A stretch of DNA of 64,000 nt, from positions 4,456,001-4,520,000 of the forward strand of contig NZ_OY781981.1 of assembly GCF_963677565.1 (NCBI RefSeq), read 5' to 3'. Positions 9,601 through 15,741 of the stretch are shown here, piece after piece; within the stretch, counting starts at the first letter, position 1, and every line of letters starts with the position of its first letter. The notes beneath the pieces are model-generated. The model searched no databases. It was not told where the DNA came from and saw only the letters and a list, made by a program, of their open reading frames with translations. A program made the translations under genes and the position numbers. This stretch comes from an uncultured Draconibacterium sp. GTDB lineage: Bacteria; Bacteroidota; Bacteroidia; Bacteroidales; Prolixibacteraceae.

Positions 9601-9714
9601 TCCGGTTTCGCCTATTCCGTCCAAAATCTGATCACCGCTTTGTGCAAATACCGAATTTGTACCCCAGGTACAAAAAGTAAGTAGTATTGCAACGATCGGC
9701 TTAAACATTTTCAT
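6676..9714 (-). CDS. Secreted GH127/GH146-type beta-L-arabinofuranosidase with LamG-like domain
   Basis: Predicted to release terminal beta-L-arabinofuranose from plant or algal glycans outside the cytoplasm. The 1012 residues comprise a signal peptide (cleavage after SVFA, residue 24), a concanavalin-A/LamG-like domain (about 30-240; LSISGWVFLRS, LHDFRIYRIPLN), an Ig-like segment (about 275-355), a DUF1680 (alpha/alpha)6 catalytic domain (about 370-800) and a C-terminal beta-rich region (about 820-1010). In the catalytic part NETCATYNMLK and GFTCCNGTALESN carry the Glu and Cys residues that in characterised GH127 enzymes bind zinc and provide the nucleophilic Cys; the usual CxCC cluster is reduced to TCC here. 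No SusCD pair is nearby, so it is not within an obvious polysaccharide-utilisation locus. GH127 and GH146 cannot be separated by eye. Confidence 0.85.
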   Translation of the reverse strand: MKMFKPIVAILLTFCTWGTNSVFAQSGDQILDGIGETGLIARYTLEENTKDWSRNNLHGNIQGDGYEFVDDNVFGKVLSLPGEGKAFITIPGELLAGEESLSISGWVFLRSAEGGAPLFDFGKNNKSSFYAAPASEDGYVAHVAGYTASSQAAELNKWNHIVVVINVPEKTFTTYLNAEMVSEVKDVDVELKNLFNSQKGKDDQYVIGKSLTSGGASIDAKLHDFRIYRIPLNRRQIGWINFSALHKEEAEEMMKNRQEAELQEFPESTPQLYTQYLTSVPAIEVETEVGYLPRLPRFVKGVYSNNVQGPDVRVLWPSPEDNSEVQKPGKYTVTGTVAGTDIQPKATVTVVEHDHDHSAPHRTLEAFNLDEVQLTEDLHHHETKFVENRDKFVDGLLETNPDDFLYMFRNAFGQEQPEGAEPLGVWDSQETKLRGHATGHYLSALAQAYSSAAYDPAIQAKFTEKMEYMVNTLYELSQLSGKPKTAGGESVSDPLAVPPGPGRDGFDSDLSEDGIRTDYQNWGKGFISAYPPDQFIMLEHGAKYGTDNDKVWAPYYTLHKILAGLMDIYEVSGNEKALEIVKDMGDWVHARLSVVPTETLIDIWNTYIAGEFGGMNEALARLSRLTNDKSYLETAKLFDNIRVFFGDAEHSHGLAKNVDMFRGLHANQHIPQIMGALEIYRDSEEPEYFDIADNFWNKATGDYMYSIGGVAGARNPANAECFTSEPATLYENGFSVGGQNETCATYNMLKLSRNLFLYNQQAELMDYYERGLYNHILASVDEHTPANTYHVPLRAGSVKHFSNAHMDGFTCCNGTALESNTKLQNSIYFRSADSDALYVNLYVPSILKWTDRNITVTQTTAYPKEDNTTLTISGNGKFDLNVRVPHWATEGFFVTINGKKEAKKAEPGSYLTISRKWKDGDKIELRMPFHFYLEPVMDQQNVASLFYGPVLLAAQEKEPRKEWRKVTLDAEDISKSISGDPEKLEFEIDGVTYKPFYDTYGRHSVYLDVTLK

Positions 9715-9768
9715 AATTCTTATTTTTAGTTTTTAATGAGGATAGACTTTAGTGTCAGCTTCCGGATT

Positions 9769-9776
9769 CAAAATTA
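9769..9776 (-). promoter_or_regulatory. Candidate -7 element for the arabinofuranosidase gene
   Basis: The minus strand reads TAATTTTG, matching the Bacteroidota TAnnTTTG element, 54 bp before the start codon. No good TTG at the expected upstream spacing was found, so the call is weak. Confidence 0.35.
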
Positions 9777-10060
9777 GACAACATCTTGCCAATGGTCGAT
9801 ATAATGGGCTAACCAATACTTGACTATATGTTCAAAATATTATAACGAATATTTCACGTTTTTCTGCAAAGCGCATAATTGCTATTGTTTCAAGTTTTTC
9901 GGGGTGGAATAATAATGATGTTTGAAACCCGGTTTTTACACATCAATTTTCGGCAAACGACAATCTGATTTTGTGTTTTAATTTGTATGCCGGGAATAAA
10001 TTGAACGTGGGTATAAGAACTTCAACATAGTTACAAGTTGTTGAATTTTATTACAACGTA
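9777..10060. other. Intergenic stretch without recognised gene
   Basis: AT-rich DNA between the arabinofuranosidase promoter and the broken small membrane gene. I see no open frame with codon structure, no RNA gene and no strong hairpin. A weak inverted TTCAACA/TGTTGAA pair lies near 10021-10045. Confidence 0.5.
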
Positions 10061-10284
10061 TCAATTTTCGGAGGCTTTATACTTCTTTGAATTATTAAGC
10101 AGTTTATAGGCAATAAAAACCGGTATTAGTGTTAATAGCCCCACGGTGTTTTTTAAATACTGTATACAACAATACCGATCATAAACCCGATTAATACCGC
10201 ATTTATTATTGCTGCAGAATTTGCTATTTTTGCGTCTGTGAACTGCTCTGTATCGTTTACTTCTGGTTGAGCTTGTTGATTCAT
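10061..10284 (-). pseudogene. Frameshifted small membrane protein (about 73 residues if intact)
   Basis: From ATG at 10284 the minus strand encodes 43 residues, MNQQAQPEVNDTEQF... ending GFMIGIVVYSI, then TAA at 10153-10155. One base out of frame, translation resumes as KNTVGLLTLIPVFIAYKLL and runs to a stop at 10061-10063. Joining the frames gives two hydrophobic helices and a basic tail (NNSKKYK). The break lies in a run of T and A (AGTATTTAAAAAAC) where one missing T would account for it. The restored layout, a hydrophobic helix, an SxxKNT-type turn and a second helix, resembles short conserved Bacteroidota membrane proteins of unknown role. This is either a real one-base deletion or a sequencing error in a homopolymer. 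Confidence 0.75.
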
Positions 10285-10350
10285 TGTTGTTTTTGTATTG
10301 ATTTTTAAGTCATTACGGCCATTCGGTCATGATTATTTGCGATAAAAATC

Positions 10351-11403
10351 TTACCTACCTCCAAATAGGATTTTATTTGCTAATTTATATCGTTTTAAAA
10401 AGACTATTAAAGTGTACGATGTTAGAATTATAATTAAAGTCTCAATTATAGTATATAGGTAGTTTAATGAAAATTGAGTGGTATTGTTTGACAATAATGG
10501 TAAAAAGAAACCAGAAATAATGTATATGCCTAAAGATTCTTGTCCCAATTTTGCTATAATTTTTCTACTGTTTGTAACATTTTGTTTTAGTAAAAAACCA
10601 ATGGCTAATATTACAATAATACTGCCTGCCAACCCGACCAAGAATCGATATAAATCAATATAAATTTGGGTAATTATTTGTTTTCCAATTATTGTAAATC
10701 CAGTAGTGTAAATATATGAATCTGTATTGAACAATGACATCAATATTAGATATACAATGGTTATAATGCTTAACAAATAAATAGGTTTAAGCTTTGAGGT
10801 TATAGAGCTAATGTTTTCCTTGTTTCTGTGGAATAGATAACCGATTACGAAGTAAGGATACAAAAATTTGTATAGATCGAGATTTAAAAAATCTGGAATT
10901 ATAAATGATACTATAAATACTAAAACATAAATGTAAATATTGTCGTGTAGTAACTTTCTCACAAAGATTACAATAAAAGAACACCAAAAAACAGCCCAAA
11001 GAAACCATAAATCTGTGATTATGGACTTGATAAAATAAGTTATTTGGATACTTGAAAAATTATATTTGTAAATAAAAAAATAAATGATGTTCCAAGAAAG
11101 AATTGGTAGTAATAGCCTTGTAGTTCTATTTACAATTAGTCTTTTTACTGATTGATTTTTAGCAACCGTAACATAAAAGAAGTAACCACTAATCAGCATG
11201 AATAATGGCATATGAAAGCTGTAAATAATTTTAAAAGGAATAGTATCATAAAATAAATCGTGCGTTAAAAAATTAGTTCCATTTCCAAATTGAATACTAT
11301 GGCCTAAAACAACTAATACTATTGTAACACCTTTAACTATGTCAAAAAAAATATATCGTTCCTTTTTTTTTGTATTTCTTCTATTTATTTCAGTTGGGTT
11401 CAC
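10351..11403 (-). CDS. Acyltransferase-3 family membrane protein
   Basis: Probably O-acetylates or O-acylates a surface sugar, as members of the acyltransferase-3 family do with polysaccharides or lipids in the inner membrane. The 350 residues start with a short basic tail, then FFDIVKGVTIVLVVLGHS, which contains the family's R/K-G-x-x-x-x-x-V-x-x-H pattern with the essential His, and FHMPLFMLISGYFF. About ten hydrophobic helices follow. The DNA is markedly AT-rich and uses many ATA and TTA codons, unlike its neighbours, which suggests transfer. It has no carbohydrate-synthesis partner next to it; a broken small gene lies downstream and a structured repeat and IS remnant lie upstream. The substrate cannot be inferred. 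Confidence 0.85.
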   Translation of the reverse strand: MNPTEINRRNTKKKERYIFFDIVKGVTIVLVVLGHSIQFGNGTNFLTHDLFYDTIPFKIIYSFHMPLFMLISGYFFYVTVAKNQSVKRLIVNRTTRLLLPILSWNIIYFFIYKYNFSSIQITYFIKSIITDLWFLWAVFWCSFIVIFVRKLLHDNIYIYVLVFIVSFIIPDFLNLDLYKFLYPYFVIGYLFHRNKENISSITSKLKPIYLLSIITIVYLILMSLFNTDSYIYTTGFTIIGKQIITQIYIDLYRFLVGLAGSIIVILAIGFLLKQNVTNSRKIIAKLGQESLGIYIISGFFLPLLSNNTTQFSLNYLYTIIETLIIILTSYTLIVFLKRYKLANKILFGGR

Positions 11404-11632
11404 AATATTTAATATTTCGAAGCATTTTAAATGAATGCGTTTTATTCCTGACCATCGTCAAATTATGTTATTTTTATCTTGTATCTATTTGCTCATAATT
11501 CTTTCAGCTTAATTTTTCTTTGAATATTTTCAAAAACACTTTTTTTCGTTAGCATTATTTAAAACTTTTAGAAATAGTTAATTTACAATTGAATCTATTT
11601 CAGAAGTGATTAAGTAGCGAAATCTACACAAC

Positions 11633-11729
11633 GGTTATGGTACGAGATCCGGTGGCCCCAATGCAATCGAAAGTGTAAGACCCGCAAGATAGTAGGCGCA
11701 CGGTCTGATCTGTTACACTACCATAAGCC
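11633..11729. other. Structured inverted-repeat element of unknown type, about 97 nt
   Basis: GGTTATGGTA (11633-11642) pairs with TACCATAAGCC (11719-11729) over ten base pairs with one bulged G. Nested within are GTGTAA (11673-11678) with TTACAC (11713-11718), and GACC (11679-11682) with GGTC (11702-11705). A weaker CGA/TCG pairing may close a side arm at 11643-11669. The element is clearly richer in G and C than the DNA around it. The minus strand also holds a 38-codon frame (ATG near 11738 to TAG near 11623) exactly across it. It is 143 bp upstream of a decayed IS110 transposase. It is not a tRNA and lacks attC core sites. The rest of 11404-11871 shows no gene. Confidence 0.6.
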
Positions 11730-11871
11730 ACGCTTACCATATTACAATCCCGAAATTAACATTTTCTTATTCCCACTCTTTTACTATAGAAATACGATTA
11801 GTTCTCTGGACTGTTATGCCTGCTTTTAGGTGGCTATATTACTTTAATTTCATTCCTTCAATCAGAATATT

Positions 11872-12186
11872 ATGTATAAAATTAATCATTTTGTTGGAGT
11901 TGACGTATCGAAAGACCAATTTGATGCTTGGCCAGTAATGCGGTAAAGTGTTCTTCGATTAATGATACCAAAGGTTTTCTTCAATTTGTCAGACCGGCCA
12001 GTCTATAGTTTTTACGTTTTGAAAGCTACTGCAATTTACTATCAGCAACTGGACATGTACTTGTATATACATCATTTTGATTTGGCGGTAGTTAGTCCTA
12101 TATGCATAAAACGTTTCATCAAGATGAAACTGCAGCAAAACAAGACGGACAAAATTTAAGCGCTTATGATCCGGATTATCGAAGTA
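11872..12186 (+). pseudogene. Decayed 5' part of an IS110-family transposase
   Basis: ATG at 11872 opens a frame reading MYKINHFVGVDVSKDQFDAW, which includes the first Asp motif of IS110 transposases, and stops after 24 residues. A shifted frame then carries LKATAIYYQQLDMYLYIHHF and VVSPICIKRFIKMKLQQN followed by KTDKI, matching the E-x-T-G-x-Y region (degraded here) and the IKRF/KTDK region, before another stop. Only the N-terminal third is visible and no match continues beyond about 12186. The start and KTDK region differ from the intact transposase at 4242, so it is a different subgroup. It marks an old insertion in the AT-rich patch. Confidence 0.8.
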
Positions 12187-12350
12187 GTATTGTCGTTCAA
12201 TAATTTTTTCTTGGAATAATCTCCCAAAATAAAAGGTTATTTCTAAAGAAAAATTATGGTTTTTTACTTGCTTTTAAGCTCAGTTATTTGTTAAGCATCG
12301 TATTTTAATTTATTAACACCTGCATTCGAATAATAACTAAGTTATATATT

Positions 12351-13367
12351 TTAAATGCAATTCACCTCGCGTTCCAATGCAACGCCAAATTTTTCTTCCA
12401 CCGATTTACAAATTTCTTCAGAGAGTGCGTAGATTTCTTTTCCGGTGGCATTTCCATAATTTACTATAACCAGTGCCTGTTGTTCGTGAACACCAGCCTC
12501 GCCAATACGTTTGCCTTTCCATCCGGCTTGTTCGATAAGCCAGCCTGCTGCCAGTTTTATTTTGCCCTCGCCTCCGGGGTAAAATGGAATCTCAGGATAT
12601 TTCGATTTTATTTGCTCAGCCAACAGAACATCAACCACCGGATTTTTAAAAAAACTTCCGGCATTACCCAACTCTTTTACATCGGGTAATTTTGAAGATC
12701 GGATTTCGATAACTACCTCGCGAATAGTATGAAGAGTGGCTTCTCCTTTTTCTTTTACTTTTTCTTCCAGCTGACCGTAGCCAAGATTAAATTTGGGAAA
12801 TTTATCCAAACGGAAAATCACAGAGGTAATTATGAAACGGTTTTTGAGGTAATTCTTAAAAACACTATTCCGATATGCAAATTCACATTCGGTGGCCGTA
12901 AACTCTGCAGCACAACCTTTTTCAAGATCATAACCTTTTACTTTTTCCACAAGTCGGCAAACTTCCTGCCCGTAAGCACCAATATTTTGTACCGGTGCTG
13001 CTCCAACTTTCCCGGGTATTAACGAAAGATTTTCAGTTCCACCCAATCCCTGATTTACCGCAAATTCAACAAATTCGTCCCAAACCTCTCCTGCGCCAAC
13101 TTCAATCCAATCGTGATTACGGTCTTCCCAAACCGAATTCATTCCGGGCACATTCGGATGAATTACCAAACCATCGAAATCATTCATAAACAAAATATTA
13201 CTTCCTTCTCCCAGTACAATCAGCTTTTCCTCTTTCCAAGTGTTATTGGAATTCAAAAAGACCTCCAGATCTTCCAGTTCCGTAAATTCGAAATAATATT
13301 TTGCTTTGGCGTCGATGCCAAATGTATTGTGTGCCTTTAGCGAATGATTTTCTGAAAAGCGGATCAT
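12351..13367 (-). CDS. murB: UDP-N-acetylenolpyruvoylglucosamine reductase
   Basis: Reduces UDP-GlcNAc-enolpyruvate to UDP-MurNAc with NADPH in peptidoglycan synthesis, using FAD. The start is set at the Met of MIRFSENHSLKAHNTFGI (13367), giving 338 residues; an upstream in-frame Met at 13400 would place the start before the candidate promoter. The FAD-binding domain shows VLGEGSNILF and LIPGKVGAAPVQNIGAYG, and the C-terminal domain has NAGSFFKNP with the catalytic Ser and LEREVNCI with the catalytic Glu at the end. This is the type I (E. coli-like) form. It is divergent from the glycosyltransferase gene and downstream of the IS110 remnant. Confidence 0.96.
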   Translation of the reverse strand: MIRFSENHSLKAHNTFGIDAKAKYYFEFTELEDLEVFLNSNNTWKEEKLIVLGEGSNILFMNDFDGLVIHPNVPGMNSVWEDRNHDWIEVGAGEVWDEFVEFAVNQGLGGTENLSLIPGKVGAAPVQNIGAYGQEVCRLVEKVKGYDLEKGCAAEFTATECEFAYRNSVFKNYLKNRFIITSVIFRLDKFPKFNLGYGQLEEKVKEKGEATLHTIREVVIEIRSSKLPDVKELGNAGSFFKNPVVDVLLAEQIKSKYPEIPFYPGGEGKIKLAAGWLIEQAGWKGKRIGEAGVHEQQALVIVNYGNATGKEIYALSEEICKSVEEKFGVALEREVNCI

Positions 13368-13382
13368 AGAATATATTTTTCG

Positions 13383-13390
13383 CAAAGATA
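13383..13390 (-). promoter_or_regulatory. Candidate -7 element of murB
   Basis: TATCTTTG on the minus strand, a full TAnnTTTG match 15 bp before the chosen murB start. The expected TTG about 20 bp further upstream is only TTC. Its position supports the start at 13367 over the one at 13400. Confidence 0.5.
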
Positions 13391-13548
13391 AAAGCTCCAT
13401 TGATTAATGATGAAGGATTAAGGATTAATATTTGAAACAGGAAGTTCAACTTGAAAAAAGATTAACATACAATATTGTATCTTTCTTTAGCGTTCAAACT
13501 TCGGGCTTCCTACTTTTTCTATCTTTACAACAAAATCATTTCATTCAC

Positions 13549-14652
13549 TTGAAGCGCAAAAAGCAAATAATTGTTTCTGTTACAAACGACCTTGTTTCTG
13601 ATAACCGGGTGCATAAAGTATGCACTTCGCTGAAAGAAATGGAATTCGAAGTTTTGCTGGTTGGCAGAAAATTAAAAGACAGTCAGCAACTTACACGTAG
13701 TTACCAGACAAGACGAATGCATTTGTTTTTTACAAAAGGTGCCTGTTTTTATGCCGAATACAGTTTTCGCTTGTTTCTGTTTTTACTTTTCAGGAAGGCT
13801 GATGTTTTGCTAGCCAACGATTTGGATGCGCTTACAGCCAATTATCTTGTTTCCAAAATAAAAAGAGTTTCACTGGTTTACGACAGTCACGAATATTTTA
13901 CTGAAGTTCCTGAATTAATTGGCCGACCACGAGTGAAGCGGATTTGGGAGTGGCTGGAAAAGAAAATGGTGCCGAATTTAAAACATTGTTATACGGTTTG
14001 TAATTCGATTGCAACTGTTTACAATAAAAAATATGGCACTCCATTTCAGGTTGTTCGAAATATTCCTGTTTCAAAAATTACAGTCCAACCAAACGAAAAG
14101 GAAAATCAGCAAAAAATCATCCTTTACCAGGGAGCTGTAAATATTGGCCGCGGGCTGGAACAAGCCATAAAAGCCATGCATTTTATTGAAGGTGCACAAC
14201 TTGTAATTGCAGGTGATGGCGATATAAAAGAACAGTTAGAAGAACTGGTCAGAACAGAAAAGCTGGACAACAAAGTGCGGTTTACGGGTAGACTTTCTAT
14301 CGAAGAACTGGCGAAATTAACACCAACTGCCGACCTTGGATTATCGATAGAAGAAGATCTTGGGTTGAATTACCGTTTCGCCCTGCCCAATAAATTGTTT
14401 GATTACATAAGGGCCGGTGTTCCGGTGTTGGCAAGTAATCTGCCGGAAATGAAAGCTATTGTTGAAAAATACAAAATCGGTGCAATCAGCAATTCGCACG
14501 ATGCAAAAAGACTGGCTGAATCAATTAATGAAGCGCTTAATAACTCCGAAAAAAGAAAAATCTGGAAAGCCAACCTTGTTCGGGCATCAAAAGAGCTAAC
14601 CTGGGAAAATGAAGAGAAAGTATTGAAAGGTATTTTTGCCCAATTCCTGTAA
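13549..14652 (+). CDS. GT4-like glycosyltransferase
   Basis: Probably transfers a sugar from a nucleotide donor in cell-surface glycan synthesis. The frame is open from a TTG at 13432, but the domain begins at KRKKQIIVSVTNDLVSDNRV, so the TTG at 13549 is preferred (367 residues); no ATG is well placed. The N-terminal half has a Rossmann-like fold with VYDSHEYFTEVPEL, and the C-terminal half has IILYQGAVNIGRGLEQAI, AQLVIAGDGD, VRFTGRLSIEEL and ALPNKLFDYIRAGVPVLAS, the layout of GT-B enzymes of family 4. No membrane segment is evident in the trimmed protein. It is isolated, so its substrate is unknown. Start choice is uncertain. Confidence 0.85.
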   Translation: MKRKKQIIVSVTNDLVSDNRVHKVCTSLKEMEFEVLLVGRKLKDSQQLTRSYQTRRMHLFFTKGACFYAEYSFRLFLFLLFRKADVLLANDLDALTANYLVSKIKRVSLVYDSHEYFTEVPELIGRPRVKRIWEWLEKKMVPNLKHCYTVCNSIATVYNKKYGTPFQVVRNIPVSKITVQPNEKENQQKIILYQGAVNIGRGLEQAIKAMHFIEGAQLVIAGDGDIKEQLEELVRTEKLDNKVRFTGRLSIEELAKLTPTADLGLSIEEDLGLNYRFALPNKLFDYIRAGVPVLASNLPEMKAIVEKYKIGAISNSHDAKRLAESINEALNNSEKRKIWKANLVRASKELTWENEEKVLKGIFAQFL

Positions 14653-14702
14653 TCTACTATTAAATAATTTCTTAAACCGGCCATACCCTTGCTCCTGACG
14701 TC

Positions 14703-14732
14703 ATGCTGTCCGTCAGCTGACGGATCCAGCAT
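14703..14732. repeat. Palindromic intergenic repeat
   Basis: A perfect 16-bp palindrome, TCCGTCAGCTGACGGA (14709-14724), lies inside flanking arms ATGCTG and CAGCAT. The outer part GGATCCAGCATC recurs in reverse at about 415-427 just after the first gene. It is probably a member of a dispersed repeat family. Confidence 0.7.
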
Positions 14733-14756
14733 CTTTTATTGTAATTGCCTCAAAAG

Positions 14757-14787
14757 ACCCTGAAACAAGTTCAGGGTGACGTTTTTT
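14757..14787. terminator. Hairpin between the glycosyltransferase and ftsE
   Basis: ACCCTGAA pairs with TTCAGGGT around a five-base loop (14757-14777), followed by GACG and seven T. It is a plausible terminator for the plus-strand gene ending at 14652, although such ACCCTGAA/TTCAGGGT hairpins are also seen as dispersed repeats. Confidence 0.6.
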
Positions 14788-14816
14788 TATTATGAATAAT
14801 AGAAATTTATAGCGAA

Positions 14817-15539
14817 CTACACATTTCTCTCAAGCAAATGCCCGAACTCAATTTCATCAGAATTCTTAGCTGAATCATTCACTTTTCCATTAGTGCAAAC
14901 CCATGTTCTTGCAGGCTTTTTGGCAATTGCCGCATAATCGTGCGTTGCCATTAATATGGTTTTCCCTTCGTTATTTAACTGGATAAATAAATCAAGAATT
15001 TCTTCCGACGTTTCCGGATCAAGATTCCCGGTGGGTTCGTCAGCCAGAATAATATCGGCATCATTTAAAATAGCCCGCGCAATTACAACACGTTGTTGCT
15101 CGCCACCACTCAATTGATGAGGTTGTTTCTCCTTTTTATGCGACATTCCAACACGTTCGAGCACTTCATTCACACGGTTTTCAATTTTCAATTTACTTTT
15201 CCAACCAGTTGCTTTCAGCACAAAAGCAAGGTTGTTATAAACATTCCGATCGGTGAGCAAACGGAAATCCTGAAAAACGACTCCCAGTCGTCTGCGCAAT
15301 TGTGCAATTTCGCGACTTTTTATTCCGACAAGGTCAAAATCCAGTACGTTGCCGGTACCATAATACAAAGGCAACTCTGCATGCAGTGTTTTTATCAGCG
15401 TAGTTTTTCCGGTTCCAACTTTTCCAACCACATAAATAAATTCGCCGGCCTGTACCTCCACATCAACGCCCGAAAGAACCAGGTTTTCGTATTGATAAAT
15501 GCTGGCATCAAGCAACTGTATGACTGTTTTTTTGTCCAT
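14817..15539 (-). CDS. ftsE: FtsE-like ABC transporter ATPase
   Basis: FtsE works with the membrane protein FtsX to activate peptidoglycan hydrolases at the division site. The 240-residue protein has Walker A GKVGTGKTT (residues 39-47), Q-loop region VVFQDFRLLTDRNVYNN, signature LSGGEQQRVVIARAI, Walker B DIILADEPTGNLDPET and the His of MATHDY. The VFQDFRLL and NLAFVL wording fits FtsE better than lipoprotein-export LolD ATPases, but LolD cannot be fully excluded. There is no ftsX next to it; the neighbours are a glycosyltransferase and a divergent TPR gene. It probably acts with an FtsX encoded elsewhere. Confidence 0.85.
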   Translation of the reverse strand: MDKKTVIQLLDASIYQYENLVLSGVDVEVQAGEFIYVVGKVGTGKTTLIKTLHAELPLYYGTGNVLDFDLVGIKSREIAQLRRRLGVVFQDFRLLTDRNVYNNLAFVLKATGWKSKLKIENRVNEVLERVGMSHKKEKQPHQLSGGEQQRVVIARAILNDADIILADEPTGNLDPETSEEILDLFIQLNNEGKTILMATHDYAAIAKKPARTWVCTNGKVNDSAKNSDEIEFGHLLERNV

Positions 15540-15741
15540 AAAACGTGAGTTGCAACTAAAATAGTTTGAAAATTTTTAACCATCGATATAATAAAGGAAA
15601 GAAATAAACAGTTTTTTGTTAAGAATTACGCGCATTAACAACTGTTCAGCTTACACGGAATAGCTATTTTAGTTCGTCGTTACAAAAGGCAGGAAAATAA
15701 CGGCTAACAGGAATTAATTGATTAAAACGAAAGCATAAAGC

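Noticed and set aside
11633..11729. Integron attC site
   Set aside because: The imperfect palindrome is of the right size, but the RYYYAAC and GTTRRRY core sites are not at its ends and no integrase or cassette array is present.
11633..11729. tRNA or tmRNA gene
   Set aside because: The closing stem is long enough, but no T-loop or anticodon arm can be drawn and there is no CCA-type end.
13432..13548. N-terminal extension of the glycosyltransferase
   Set aside because: Begins with TTG and encodes residues unlike the family; the domain starts at the TTG of 13549. Not fully excluded.
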